DNA of 64,000 bases from positions 48,413 to 112,412 of the forward strand of contig NZ_DHOS01000001.1 of NCBI RefSeq assembly GCF_002410825.1. Reading direction: 5' to 3'. The number at the start of each line of letters is the position of its first letter. The first letter of the stretch is position 1. Under the pieces are notes generated by a model. That model saw only the letters and a list, made by a program, of their open reading frames with translations. It was not told the origin of the DNA and did not search any database. A program made the position numbers and the translations under genes. The stretch comes from Proteiniphilum sp. UBA5384. Lineage in GTDB: Bacteria; Bacteroidota; Bacteroidia; Bacteroidales; Dysgonomonadaceae. Shown in pieces: positions 32,390 to 42,125 of the stretch.

Positions 32390-34045
32390 TTATTGATTTT
32401 TCTCTCGTATCTCCACCCGGCGAATCTTTCCACTGATTGTTTTTGGCAATTCGTCTACAAATTCAATTTGCCGGGGGTATTTATAGGGAGCTGTCACATT
32501 TTTAACATGCTCCTGAATTTCTTTGGCCAATTCGTCACCTGCCTGTGCTTTATATTCTTCGGCCAGCACGATGGTGGCTTTAATAATCTGTCCCCTGATT
32601 TCATCGGGCACGCCGGTGATAGCACATTCTACCACGGCAGGGTGAGTCATCACGGCGCTCTCTACCTCAAACGGGCCGATGCGGTAACCGGAACTCTTGA
32701 TTACGTCATCGGTTCGTCCCACAAACCAGTAGTATCCGTCTTCATCGCGCCAGGCCATATCACCTGTATGATAGACATGGTGGGCATATACCTCCCGGGT
32801 GAGTGCTTCATCGCGATAGTACCCTTTAAACAGACCCAGGGGACGTTTTTCGTCGGTATAGAAGACAATTTCTCCTTGTTCTCCATCTTCGGCCGACCTT
32901 CCGTCGTATGTCAACAGGTCCATCTTGTATAGAGGATTAGGCACCCCCATTGATCCGGGTTTCGGTTCTATCCAGGGGAAAGTGATGATGGTAGGTGCTG
33001 TCTCGGTCTGACCGAAAGCTTCCATCATCTTGATGCCTGTCAGTTTATAAAAAGTTTCGAATACCGACGGGTTGAGTGCTTCGCCGGCGGTGGTACAATA
33101 TTCCAAGGCCGAAAGGTTGTATTTATTCAGGTCCTCACGGATCAGGAAACGGTAGATCGTTGGAGGGGCACAGAATGAAGTGACTTTGTATTCCGAAAGT
33201 ATACGGAGCATATCCTGCGGAATAAAACGGCCATCATAGTCATAGACAAATACGCAGGCGCCTACGATCCACTGGCCGTATATCTTTCCCCACACTGCCT
33301 TAGCCCATCCGGTATCGGCCACGGTGAGGTGAATGCTGTCCTCATGCAGATTGTGCCAGTATTTGGCAGTAGTGATATGCCCCAACGGATAAGTGAAATC
33401 ATGTACTACCATCTTAGGTTGGCCTGTGGTGCCGGAAGTGAAATAGAGAAGCATGATATCTTCGTTTTTATTCACCTTTTCCGGCTTTGTGAAAGGTGTG
33501 GCCTGTTCTACTCCCCGGTGGAAGTCGATCCATCCTTCAGGAGTGGAATCACCCACCAGAATACGGTGTTGTATGGAGGGGGATTTGGCCATCGCCAGGT
33601 TTACATGGTTGATCAGGCTCTTTTCCTGTACAGCCACAATGGCTTTTATTCCTGCTGCATTGTTGCGATAAATAATATCTTTGTCGGTGAGCAGATGGGT
33701 GGCCGGGATTGCTATTGCGCCAATTTTGTGTAACGCCAGGATAGCCGGCCAGAATTCGATGCTTCGCTTCAGGATAAGCATCACCATATCACCTTTACCG
33801 ATGCCGAGGGACAGGAAGAAAGAGGCGGTTTGATCAGACAGCGTTTTCAGTTCACCGAATGTCATATCTTTGTGTATCCCCTTATCGTTGGTCCAGCAGA
33901 GTGCCCTCTTATCGGGATTTGTCCTGGCCCATTCATCCGTCACATCATATGCGAAATTAAAGTTTTTGGGTATTAAAATCTCATAATTATCGATAAAATC
34001 CTGATGTGAAATGAATGAGGTTTTTCTTACAAATTTTTCTAACAT
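32390..34045 (-). CDS. Acyl-CoA synthetase (AMP-forming, medium-chain type)
   Basis: 551 residues from ATG at 34045 (MLEKFVRKT). ANL-superfamily enzyme that activates a carboxylic acid to its CoA thioester through an acyl-AMP. P-loop YFTSGTTGQPKMV near residue 200, A4-type FGQTETAPTI, A7 YHTGDMAWRDEDGYYWFVGR, A8 DDVIKSSGYRIGPFEVE, and catalytic Lys in the C-terminal PKTISGKIRR. It resembles AcsM/medium-chain synthetases more than acetyl-CoA synthetase. Encoded directly downstream of an XRE-cupin regulator, likely its controller; the substrate is unknown. Confidence 0.88.
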   Translation of the reverse strand: MLEKFVRKTSFISHQDFIDNYEILIPKNFNFAYDVTDEWARTNPDKRALCWTNDKGIHKDMTFGELKTLSDQTASFFLSLGIGKGDMVMLILKRSIEFWPAILALHKIGAIAIPATHLLTDKDIIYRNNAAGIKAIVAVQEKSLINHVNLAMAKSPSIQHRILVGDSTPEGWIDFHRGVEQATPFTKPEKVNKNEDIMLLYFTSGTTGQPKMVVHDFTYPLGHITTAKYWHNLHEDSIHLTVADTGWAKAVWGKIYGQWIVGACVFVYDYDGRFIPQDMLRILSEYKVTSFCAPPTIYRFLIREDLNKYNLSALEYCTTAGEALNPSVFETFYKLTGIKMMEAFGQTETAPTIITFPWIEPKPGSMGVPNPLYKMDLLTYDGRSAEDGEQGEIVFYTDEKRPLGLFKGYYRDEALTREVYAHHVYHTGDMAWRDEDGYYWFVGRTDDVIKSSGYRIGPFEVESAVMTHPAVVECAITGVPDEIRGQIIKATIVLAEEYKAQAGDELAKEIQEHVKNVTAPYKYPRQIEFVDELPKTISGKIRRVEIREKNQ

Positions 34046-34118
34046 GATAACCGTATTATGGTGTCGAACCCCTTGTTGGAGAGGGGTATGACAGTTGAGG
34101 AAAATATTTACTTTTTGA

Positions 34119-34679
34119 TCAGGGATACAGGATAACGGCAAGGAATTTCACCGGCTTGTCATTGAGCGCTTTCATGCCATGCGGCAGCGATGAATCGAAA
34201 TAAATGCTATCACCTTCATCCAGTACCAGATCCTTGCCGTTGATATTTAACATCATTTTTCCTTCCAATATCATGTTGAACTCCTGTCCGGCATGGATAT
34301 TTTGATAGAAATCGGATTCCATCGGCTTGGGCTCCACCGTCACCACGAAAATTTCCGCCACATTATTAGTGAATCCGGAAGTAAGTGATTGGTACTTATA
34401 GGCTGAAACCCTTTCCACACTTACACCTTTATCTTTACGGGTGATAAAGTAAGAATTCATGCGCGGCTCTGTATCAAACATAAGGGTTCCCAAGTCCACG
34501 TTGAATTCCCGTTCTATACGTTGCAAAAATGAGATCGAGATGTCTTTTTCTCCCAATTCAAATTTACGGTAGTCATTTGTATCGACCTCCAACCTGTGGG
34601 CCATTTCGTTGGGTGAAAGGCCGACTGCTTCGCGTAAACCTTTTATCCGTTCACCTATCTGTTTAATATCTGTTGTCAT
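34119..34679 (-). CDS. XRE-family regulator with C-terminal cupin domain
   Basis: 186 residues. Helix-turn-helix domain at about 8-62 (IGERIKGLREAVGLSPNEMA, then EVDTNDYRKFELGE) and a cupin_2 beta-barrel at about 110-180 with HAGQEFNMILEGK, DSIYFDSSLPHG. The cupin probably binds a small-molecule effector such as an acyl or carboxylate ligand. It lies 73 bases upstream of the acyl-CoA synthetase gene in the same direction, an arrangement that suggests direct control. Its own promoter is in the 3' end of the ZIP transporter gene. Confidence 0.85.
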   Translation of the reverse strand: MTTDIKQIGERIKGLREAVGLSPNEMAHRLEVDTNDYRKFELGEKDISISFLQRIEREFNVDLGTLMFDTEPRMNSYFITRKDKGVSVERVSAYKYQSLTSGFTNNVAEIFVVTVEPKPMESDFYQNIHAGQEFNMILEGKMMLNINGKDLVLDEGDSIYFDSSLPHGMKALNDKPVKFLAVILYP

Positions 34680-34720
34680 CGCTATATATAATATGAGTAT
34701 TGATGGATCAAAACGGGAAA

Positions 34721-34752
34721 CAAAAGTAAACTTTTTTGTTCATACAAACAAA
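34721..34752 (-). promoter_or_regulatory. Promoter of the XRE-cupin/acyl-CoA synthetase unit
   Basis: Minus-strand TTTG (34752-34749), 20-base spacer, TACTTTTG (34728-34721). The -33 box lies inside the last codons of the ZIP transporter gene; the start codon follows 42 bases after the -7 box. Confidence 0.65.
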
Positions 34753-35534
34753 TAGAGGCTTAGTGCCATAATGGCCATACCTAACATTACCCCGATAATG
34801 GAAAGGTGGTGCCTGCCATATTTCTCGGCAGTGGGTAATAACTCATCGAGAGAAATAAAAACCATAATCCCTGCTACGGCTGAGAGGACAAACGCATCCA
34901 ATACCGGATTCCAGAAAGGAAGCAGGAACAGGAACGCAATGAGTGCGCCCACCGGCTCTGCCAGTCCCGAAGCGAAAGATAGCCAGAATGCTTTTTTCTT
35001 GCTGCCGGTAGCGTGGTAAATCGGTACCGATACTGCAATTCCTTCGGGTATATTGTGGATGGCGATGGCGGCAGTAATGGGAAGGGCTACTTCATAGGAG
35101 TTCAGCGCCGACATAAATGTAGCAACTCCTTCGGGGAAGTTATGGATGGCGATGGTGATGGCTGTAATCATCCCCGTTTGTTTCAAACGGTAGTTGGAAT
35201 TCATTTCTTCCACGCCATGTATTTCATGTGGGTTTTGGGACTTGGGCACTAAAAAATCTATCAGTGAAATCAGGATAATACCTCCGAAAAAGCCGAGGAT
35301 CATGTATAGCATTCCTGTTTTATTTCCAAATGCCCCATTGAGAGCCTCTAATGAATTAGGCATCAGTTCCATAAATGATACGTAGATCATCACACCAGCG
35401 GACAGTCCCAGTGAGAAGCTCAGAAAATTGGTATTGGTATGTTTTGCCAAAAATGCAGTCAAACTGCCGATGCCGGTCGACAAACCGGCAAAGAGTGTCA
35501 GTAGCAATGCTATTAAAACTGTTTGGTTATCCAT
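34740..35534 (-). CDS. zupT: ZIP family zinc transporter ZupT
   Basis: 264-residue inner-membrane protein with eight predicted helices. The metal-site helices IAIHNFPEGVATF (helix 4) and IAIHNIPEGIAVS (helix 5) carry the H-N-x-P-E-G motifs that define ZIP/ZupT. It imports zinc and possibly other divalent metals. The loop between helices 3 and 4 has a His/Glu stretch (NPHEIHGVEE). It lies 43 bases after the S9 peptidase gene. Confidence 0.92.
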   Translation of the reverse strand: MDNQTVLIALLLTLFAGLSTGIGSLTAFLAKHTNTNFLSFSLGLSAGVMIYVSFMELMPNSLEALNGAFGNKTGMLYMILGFFGGIILISLIDFLVPKSQNPHEIHGVEEMNSNYRLKQTGMITAITIAIHNFPEGVATFMSALNSYEVALPITAAIAIHNIPEGIAVSVPIYHATGSKKKAFWLSFASGLAEPVGALIAFLFLLPFWNPVLDAFVLSAVAGIMVFISLDELLPTAEKYGRHHLSIIGVMLGMAIMALSLYLFV

Positions 35535-35577
35535 CGTTTTCTTATATGATATTTCCGTTATTCATTTTTCCATTTTC

Positions 35578-38118
35578 TCACTCATTCGGAAACATCGAAT
35601 CCCACCATCGTGGGTCATTTTTCAGCCATTTGGCAAACCATGCATAGATAGCGTTATTCCATGCGATTCGTTTGTCATAATCGTAGATAGCATGATTCTC
35701 GCCATCTACCTGAATGAATTCCACCTCTTTGCCGAGCAGTTTCAGGGCATTATACATCTGAATACTTTCACCGATAGGCACGTTAGTGTCAGCGGTGCCA
35801 TGAAGCAATAGCAATGGTGTCCTGATCTTATCGGCAGAAAAGAGCGGGCTCTGTTTTACATAAAGATCGGGATTATTCCATGGGTAACTTCCTGCGCTTG
35901 CTCCTGCGCTATAGGAGTAACCCCAATATCCTTCACCCCAATAACTGGTGATATTACTGATACCGGCATGTGAGACGGAGGCAGAGAAGAGATCGGTCCG
36001 GGTAATTAGATATTGCGTCATAAATCCGCCATAAGATGCGCCTATATTCCCGATCTTTGTGCCATCCACGAAGGGATGTGCAGCCACGAAAGCTTTGGTA
36101 CCTTCTATAATCTCCTCGGCTGTCCGGTTGCCCCACGCGTTCACATGGCGGGCCGAGAATTTCTGTCCGTAGCCGGTGGTACCGCTCGGTTGTAGTGTAT
36201 ATACCACATAATCCTGTGCAGCATAGACATGCAGTGGATAAGTACTTTCGAATGTACGTGCCGTAGGGCTTGTTCCACCGTAGTAATAGACGATCAGTGG
36301 ATATTTTTTTTGTGGATCGAAATGAGGAGGCAGGTAATAACGTCCTTCGATCACATCTCCGGATGAGCTGGTGAACTGCCAGTCCTTTACCTCACCCAAT
36401 TCCAGTTTGTTCAATCGCCCTGCGTATGGATCCGAAATCAAGGTTGACTCCAGAGTTTTGAGGTTCAGCAGGTAGCTTCGGTTAGAGTTGGATGCACTGA
36501 CACCTGTATAAGTAGCCCATGCGGCATTCTCAGCGATGTTGAACGAACGGATTATGTCCTCTTGGAGCGGTAGTTTATCGAATTTCCTGCGTTTGGGATC
36601 ATATCGGTACACATTGCCCCGGTCGCCTTCTTCCACACGATAATAGATATATCCGTCCAAGGTATTCCATTCCTGGGCATTGATCGACGGGTCGAATTCT
36701 TTTGTTACCGCTTCTACCTGTCGGGTTGCCAGGTTCATAATAAACGATTGCGTATCATAGCTGTTGGCAATCTGACCCTCTCTGATATTGAGGCCAATCC
36801 CTCCAAATGCCTCGGGAGCACCGTGTATCAATAATTGTTTTCCATCCGGTGAAAATTGAGCAGAGTAAGCGTATGTCTGGTCTTTCCAGACAGTATCTAT
36901 TGCCATGGTTTCCAGATCCAGCATATAGAGTGTGCTTCTTCGGAAAGGACGTTCTGCGAGGTACTCTTCAGAGGTGGAGAAAAGCAGTTTTTTTACATCC
37001 TTCGTCACATCGTTGAGTGATGCCGTTTGTTTTCCGAAAGTAAGCTGTTGGGTGAGCCCCGTATCGAAGAAATGGCGATAGAGATAGTACCGGTCGCGGT
37101 AACCCGGTTGCCTGTCATCCATCCCGAGCAGCCGTTTCAATCCGCCGGGATTGCTGACGGTGATACTTTTTCTGGAAGAAAAGAAAACAGAATGCTCATC
37201 GGGTGCCATGTGAAAATTCTCTTTCGGTAGTTTTTCGGCTATTATTTTTGTTTCAGCGGTGAGCGGATCGAGAGTGTAGATAGTGCGTCCGTCGTTATCA
37301 TCAGCCACATAATAGAGAAGGTCCGATTGGGGCATCCATTTTAATTGTGTTCTTGCAGCCGGTTCAGAAAGGATCGTCCGTTTCTGCTTGGTATCGTATA
37401 TTTCTGTATATCTGCGGTTGGTCCCTCCCGAAAGGGTTTCCTCCAGACTTAGCAGCAGGAATCGTCCACTCGGGGAGATGGAGGAACTATTGACTCTTTT
37501 CCCTTCCAGAATATCTTTGATATTGATTCGTCGCCGATCCCTATTATTGAATGTATAAATGAGCATTGAATCCGCTTGATCGGGTTTCAGTTCGATTTTT
37601 AGGGCGGGGTCGGTCTTATAATCCGCCGAGGTAAGCATTTTAATCACGATGCGGGAGTTGTTGGCTAAACCGTTCAGGTTGGCATCTACCGATCCCGAAA
37701 GATGTAGGCTGTCATTTATTTGTGTTTTAGTGGCTCGCTTTATGTCATCGACCCATAATTCCAGTGGATTAGGCGACGTGACGGTCAGTTTTCCCTTCCC
37801 GTAGCGATCACCGGTGACAAAGAGAGAAAATAACTGTAGCTCTTCGCCCTGCGCTGGCCTGGAGAGGATGAAAAATCCCGCCGTGTCCGGAGTTAGTTCG
37901 GTGGTAAACCGTTCCTGTGGAGGAAAAGAGATGGGATAGGCGAGGAGTAGCTCATCGGTAAAGGTAGATTTATCCAGGTTCACACTATCCAGCATGACCG
38001 GCTTCTGTACCGGAATCGGCATGAATGAGTATATCTTCTCAGGCATTAATGGTTGCTGAGCCTTCAGGCTTATTGCTGTCAATAATACGATAATAATTAA
38101 AAAATAATATTGTTTCAT
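35578..38118 (-). CDS. S9 family prolyl oligopeptidase/dipeptidyl peptidase
   Basis: 846 residues from ATG at 38118 (MKQYYFL) with a signal peptide cleaved near LKAQ. N-terminal beta-propeller (about 60-590) and C-terminal alpha/beta-hydrolase domain. Catalytic Ser in GASYGGFMT, Asp in LHGTADTNVP and His in GENHAIYD. It acts in the periplasm or at the surface on small peptides, consistent with an amino acid-fermenting lifestyle. The gene starts 38 bases after ispE. Confidence 0.9.
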   Translation of the reverse strand: MKQYYFLIIIVLLTAISLKAQQPLMPEKIYSFMPIPVQKPVMLDSVNLDKSTFTDELLLAYPISFPPQERFTTELTPDTAGFFILSRPAQGEELQLFSLFVTGDRYGKGKLTVTSPNPLELWVDDIKRATKTQINDSLHLSGSVDANLNGLANNSRIVIKMLTSADYKTDPALKIELKPDQADSMLIYTFNNRDRRRINIKDILEGKRVNSSSISPSGRFLLLSLEETLSGGTNRRYTEIYDTKQKRTILSEPAARTQLKWMPQSDLLYYVADDNDGRTIYTLDPLTAETKIIAEKLPKENFHMAPDEHSVFFSSRKSITVSNPGGLKRLLGMDDRQPGYRDRYYLYRHFFDTGLTQQLTFGKQTASLNDVTKDVKKLLFSTSEEYLAERPFRRSTLYMLDLETMAIDTVWKDQTYAYSAQFSPDGKQLLIHGAPEAFGGIGLNIREGQIANSYDTQSFIMNLATRQVEAVTKEFDPSINAQEWNTLDGYIYYRVEEGDRGNVYRYDPKRRKFDKLPLQEDIIRSFNIAENAAWATYTGVSASNSNRSYLLNLKTLESTLISDPYAGRLNKLELGEVKDWQFTSSSGDVIEGRYYLPPHFDPQKKYPLIVYYYGGTSPTARTFESTYPLHVYAAQDYVVYTLQPSGTTGYGQKFSARHVNAWGNRTAEEIIEGTKAFVAAHPFVDGTKIGNIGASYGGFMTQYLITRTDLFSASVSHAGISNITSYWGEGYWGYSYSAGASAGSYPWNNPDLYVKQSPLFSADKIRTPLLLLHGTADTNVPIGESIQMYNALKLLGKEVEFIQVDGENHAIYDYDKRIAWNNAIYAWFAKWLKNDPRWWDSMFPNE

Positions 38119-38156
38119 ACTTTTTAAATTAAGAATTAATAGTGAAAAATTAAAAA

Positions 38157-38969
38157 TTACTTTTCCACTTTTCCACTCCATATGAAGTGGGTACCGAAAG
38201 CTTCCTTCCAGTCAGGTTCCTTCTCGAAAAGACCGAAGAGTGCCGATCCCGATCCACTCATGGAGGCGTATATAGCTCCCATTTCATATAGTTGTTGACG
38301 AATTTTACAAATTTCGGGAAATTTTTTGAAAACAGGCAGTTCGAAATCATTTTTCATGAGATCTCTCCATGTTTCGGGTGGTTGGGTGATAATTTCTTTT
38401 AGAGACAGTTCCGGCTTATGGGGAGTAATCATCGCATAGGCTTCTTTAGTGGAGATCCTGACGTCCGGTTTTACCAACAGGAGAGTATATCGACTCAGGT
38501 CTACTTCTATGGGTTCCAGTTTATCACCGATACCGGTGGCATATGCCGGCTTGTTGATGATGAAAAATGGACAATCGGCTCCAAGGCGGGCCGCCCGCAT
38601 CATCAGCTCTTCCCGGGTATACTCCAATTTGAAAGTATCATTGAGGAGGTTGAGCATAAAAGCTGCATCCGAAGAACCTCCGCCCAATCCTGCACCCGAG
38701 GGGATTTTTTTTAATAGATGGATATCCATTTCAGGCAACTTTCTTTCGGCTGTAATCATTCGGAGTGCTTTGATCACCAGGTTATTATCGGAGGGCCCTT
38801 CGATAGGGTTTCCGGTCTGAAAAAATCGGGTCTCCGATGTCGGTATAATCTCCAAAGCATCTTTTAGTCCGATAGGATAAAAGATAGTCTCCAGATCGTG
38901 GTAACCGTCCGGTCGACGTGAAACAACGTGGAGTCCCAGATTAATTTTTGCGTTAGGAAAACAGATCAT
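38157..38969 (-). CDS. ispE: 4-diphosphocytidyl-2-C-methyl-D-erythritol kinase
   Basis: 270-residue GHMP-family kinase of the MEP isoprenoid pathway; it phosphorylates CDP-methylerythritol. N-terminal FPNAKINLGLHV with the catalytic Lys, ATP-binding glycine loop PSGAGLGGGSSDAAF near residue 90, and C-terminal SMSGSGSALFGL. It heads a minus-strand run down to fabD. Confidence 0.95.
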   Translation of the reverse strand: MICFPNAKINLGLHVVSRRPDGYHDLETIFYPIGLKDALEIIPTSETRFFQTGNPIEGPSDNNLVIKALRMITAERKLPEMDIHLLKKIPSGAGLGGGSSDAAFMLNLLNDTFKLEYTREELMMRAARLGADCPFFIINKPAYATGIGDKLEPIEVDLSRYTLLLVKPDVRISTKEAYAMITPHKPELSLKEIITQPPETWRDLMKNDFELPVFKKFPEICKIRQQLYEMGAIYASMSGSGSALFGLFEKEPDWKEAFGTHFIWSGKVEK

Positions 38970-39015
38970 TTATCATTTGCTGTTATAGTTCAATACTTGT
39001 TGTATCTTGAGACTA

Positions 39016-39023
39016 CAAATATA
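39016..39023 (-). promoter_or_regulatory. -7 promoter element for ispE
   Basis: TATATTTG on the minus strand, 47 bases before the ispE start codon. The -33 box is not clear. Confidence 0.5.
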
Positions 39024-39060
39024 CAGATTTTCTTTTCTTCTGATAACAACGAAAAGCAGT

Positions 39061-41208
39061 CTAAAACTCAAGTGCTGCGCGTACACCCACTTCCCTGAAT
39101 TTTGCTTTATGGAATGAGGCGAAGATACCGGCATTGAAAAAACGGTTGCCGATGCCATAACCTAGTTCGGTATAGGAAATGATTTGAGGAGTGTATAACT
39201 GGCTGAGGTAGATCCGTTCATTATCGGCAAAATCGGATACAAAGGGTATGCTTTTCAAGATCAGGAACGGTGCCTCGAACATAAGATGTGTCTGGATATA
39301 AGAGTCGGAGGCATTATAGAGGTCGCGTCCCAATAAGTTAAAATTACCTCCCAGCCCATCATCCCAGTTCTCGAGAAAGTTATTCTTGGAGAAGTAGACA
39401 AAGTCGGCAAAATATTCTGTTTTCTGATTGATGAACATACCTGCTCCCACGTGGTACTGGAGTGAGTGCCGTAATCCAAAAGAGATATTCTGGCTGATAT
39501 CGACTTCTACACGGTTGTACTCCGAGGTACTTCCGAGGATATCCAAAAAGCTCCGGGAGAATTCCAGCTTAAAGGTGGGGAAGGGCGACCGTTCATAGAT
39601 TTTCTGCCGCCTGTCGTAACGGTAATATTGCCGGGGTGTCCAACTGACGCGCACAAACGGGGCAAACGATCTACGGATGCCGAACAGGTCTTCGAGTGGT
39701 TCGGTGTCTTCGGTATTTTCAGTATCGGAAATGGCAGAGCGCAGCCGGTTTTTATTTTTCTTACTCTTCCTGATATGATAATCTATGCCTGTATGTAATA
39801 GCAGACCGTTGGTTACTTCATAGGTGTTGAATAACTTTACATAATAGTCCTTGTAATATTTTAAAGAGATATCATCAAAATTAATTCCCCGGTTGTTAAG
39901 GCTGTCTTGTACCTGCTTTACGAATATTGAACTATAAGTGGGATTACCGTTTCCGATGGAGAGGGTGGCACTTCCCAGTCGGTATGGTTCATAATTCCAA
40001 ATCGTAGTCAGGTCGGTACGCCACTCCTTGCGGCGGAACATGTATCCCGCAAAAGCATTTATATTTACGGTCCGGCTGCGCTTCAGGTCGAAATTAAAAG
40101 ACAGCTTTTGGCGATAGGTTACACCATCCCTGGAGCCATAGCCTATCATCAATGGGTTAAGCAGTCCCGAATAACGGATCGCAGTGGACTTATACTCATA
40201 CTTTGAATTCAAGGCCATACGTTGTACCTGTTGTGCTATATTTGATCCGTGTAGCGAATCTCCATTGGCTTTCCGGTGCTGGTATTCTGCCAAAACATCT
40301 TTTTCGATGGCTTGTAATGGTATCGGCCGTCGTATGTTCCAAAATGTGGTGTCGCTTCGCAGCGGTACCGAATCTAATCTTATCTTGTAGAGGTTGCTGA
40401 TATTGAGTGAACGAATTGGTTCAGTATCCTGCCGCAATTGGATATCACGGTAGTTGATAGTGGCCAGATGCCGGCTTGCCAACACGTTGCCCAGGTAGGA
40501 TGCCGTTTGATAAACGGTGAATTGTACCGGTAAAAAGTTGGTGATTCCTGTATCTCCCATATTTATCTCAAACGAAAAATCAGAAAAGATACCGATGCCC
40601 TCACCCCTGAAAAAAATGACTCGCCAGGTATCTCTTTCTATGATGAATGTTCCTTGTAGCAGTTTGCTATTCTCGTAAATAGGATTGAAGTTCACACTGA
40701 AGTAGGTTCTCTCGTTTTCGGTAAAGGTTCGTGACAGGGTGTAACGATAATATTTGCACGTGCTGGACCGAAGGGGCATGAAAAAACTCTCATCGTTGGT
40801 AGTCTCACCGTATATATTGATATTCAGCAGTTCGAATGGTATCATGTCGATATCCTTCCTGCCGGTAAGCGTGCCCGTCACATGCTGTATGTCCTGTACG
40901 TAATTATTGGGATAATCAAACCGCAGGTTACTGATAGTTTCTATCACAGCCGCATCGTTATGGGGATCGTGCAATACAAAACCGGGTATCAGATGGGTGT
41001 GTTTATAGAGGAAATTCTTTTTCAATGTTTCTACGTAAGTACGAGTATATACTTCCGCTGAAAAATTTTCTACCAAATCGTTATATTTTTCAGCGGCGCT
41101 CATTGCTCTCTTCATGATGGTATCTACCGACAAATCAGCAGGTGAAGCAAAACTGTTGAAGGATGCAATTAATAAAATCAGGACGTATAAGGTGACTTTC
41201 CCTTTCAT
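39061..41208 (-). CDS. DUF5686 family outer-membrane protein
   Basis: 715 residues with a signal peptide (1-21, ending FASP). Matches the Bacteroidota DUF5686 architecture: an N-terminal helical segment (IMKRAMSAAEKYNDL), a middle LolA/carboxypeptidase-regulatory-like beta region (FIIERDTWRVIFFRGEGIG), and a long C-terminal beta-barrel from about 350 with alternating aromatic strands, ending VGVRAALEF with a terminal Phe. Function unknown; an outer-membrane transport or assembly role is inferred. The gene is monocistronic. Confidence 0.82.
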   Translation of the reverse strand: MKGKVTLYVLILLIASFNSFASPADLSVDTIMKRAMSAAEKYNDLVENFSAEVYTRTYVETLKKNFLYKHTHLIPGFVLHDPHNDAAVIETISNLRFDYPNNYVQDIQHVTGTLTGRKDIDMIPFELLNINIYGETTNDESFFMPLRSSTCKYYRYTLSRTFTENERTYFSVNFNPIYENSKLLQGTFIIERDTWRVIFFRGEGIGIFSDFSFEINMGDTGITNFLPVQFTVYQTASYLGNVLASRHLATINYRDIQLRQDTEPIRSLNISNLYKIRLDSVPLRSDTTFWNIRRPIPLQAIEKDVLAEYQHRKANGDSLHGSNIAQQVQRMALNSKYEYKSTAIRYSGLLNPLMIGYGSRDGVTYRQKLSFNFDLKRSRTVNINAFAGYMFRRKEWRTDLTTIWNYEPYRLGSATLSIGNGNPTYSSIFVKQVQDSLNNRGINFDDISLKYYKDYYVKLFNTYEVTNGLLLHTGIDYHIRKSKKNKNRLRSAISDTENTEDTEPLEDLFGIRRSFAPFVRVSWTPRQYYRYDRRQKIYERSPFPTFKLEFSRSFLDILGSTSEYNRVEVDISQNISFGLRHSLQYHVGAGMFINQKTEYFADFVYFSKNNFLENWDDGLGGNFNLLGRDLYNASDSYIQTHLMFEAPFLILKSIPFVSDFADNERIYLSQLYTPQIISYTELGYGIGNRFFNAGIFASFHKAKFREVGVRAALEF

Positions 41209-41221
41209 TCTAATTAGGTTG

Positions 41222-41229
41222 CAAATATA
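41222..41229 (-). promoter_or_regulatory. -7 promoter element for the DUF5686 gene
   Basis: Minus-strand TATATTTG, 13 bases before the start codon, giving a very short leader. Confidence 0.5.
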
Positions 41230-41348
41230 GTGAAAGTATTTTTCATACTTACCTTTTTTTTAATCGGGAAAAATATTGACAAGGAATGAATGATGGGAAA
41301 AAAAGGTAAAAAAGCACCCTTTTGAGAATTATTTATAAAAAAAAACGG

Positions 41349-41356
41349 TATATTTG
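41349..41356 (+). promoter_or_regulatory. -7 promoter element for the Crp-like regulator gene
   Basis: TATATTTG ends 28 bases before ATG 41385; a TTTG at 41321-41324 is 24 bases upstream. It excludes the in-frame TTG at 41322 as a start. Confidence 0.55.
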
Positions 41357-41384
41357 TGTTTTAGAACATAGTTCTATAACATTC

Positions 41385-42086
41385 ATGGTCGCAAAGAAAA
41401 AAAATGTAATCGATTTTTCCTCTTCACTTCCTGAAATATGGAGGATGTTATCGGACACTGAGCGTGAAATGTTACGCAGTAGTGCCCGTATTGTTCATTT
41501 TAAAAAAAATGAATTGATTTACCTCGAAGACGAGACACCCAAAGAATTGATGTGTCTTTTTACAGGGAAGGTGAAGATTTTCAAGAGTGGAATAGGGGGG
41601 CGTAGCCAGATCATCAGGATTATACGACCTGTGCAGTATTTTGGTTACAGGGCTTATTTTGCACGTGAAAGTTACGTGACTGCAGCTATGGCTTTTGAGT
41701 CGTGTACCGTCTGCATGATCCCCATGGAACTGATAGAAAAATTCTTGCGTAAGAACGGTAACCTGGCTCTTTTCTTCATCCAGATGTTATCGCTCGATTT
41801 GGGTATTGCCGATCAGAGAGTTGTCAACCTCACCCAAAAGCATGTGCGTGGAAGACTTGCGGAATCGTTGTTGGGTTTGAAAGATAGTTACGGACTCGAA
41901 GAGGATGGCGCCACTATTAACATTTATCTGGCTCGTGAAGACTTGGCCAGTCTATCCAATATGACAACATCTAATGCCATTAGAACGCTGTCTAATTTTG
42001 TGAATGAACGCATCATCGCTATCGATGGCCGAAAAATAAAGATCATCGACGAGGAAAGGCTCCATAAGATAAGCAGGATGGGATAG
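41385..42086 (+). CDS. Crp/Fnr family transcriptional regulator
   Basis: 233 residues from ATG at 41385. N-terminal cyclic-nucleotide-binding-like barrel (about 20-130, LIYLEDETPKELMCLFTGKVKIF), dimer helix (ELIEKFLRKNGNLALFFIQML), and a C-terminal Crp-type winged helix with RGRLAESLLGL and LAREDLASLSNMTTSNAIRTLSNF. It has no N-terminal Cys cluster, so it is not an Fnr-type Fe-S oxygen sensor, and the ligand is unknown. It precedes the GH3 gene, which has its own promoter. Confidence 0.88.
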   Translation: MVAKKKNVIDFSSSLPEIWRMLSDTEREMLRSSARIVHFKKNELIYLEDETPKELMCLFTGKVKIFKSGIGGRSQIIRIIRPVQYFGYRAYFARESYVTAAMAFESCTVCMIPMELIEKFLRKNGNLALFFIQMLSLDLGIADQRVVNLTQKHVRGRLAESLLGLKDSYGLEEDGATINIYLAREDLASLSNMTTSNAIRTLSNFVNERIIAIDGRKIKIIDEERLHKISRMG

Positions 42087-42098
42087 CTGTTTTTTTAT

Positions 42099-42106
42099 TA
42101 CCTTTG
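42099..42106 (+). promoter_or_regulatory. -7 promoter element for the GH3 gene
   Basis: TACCTTTG, 19 bases before ATG 42126; a T-run lies immediately upstream. Confidence 0.55.
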
Positions 42107-42125
42107 TGCTTCAATTCATGATGGG

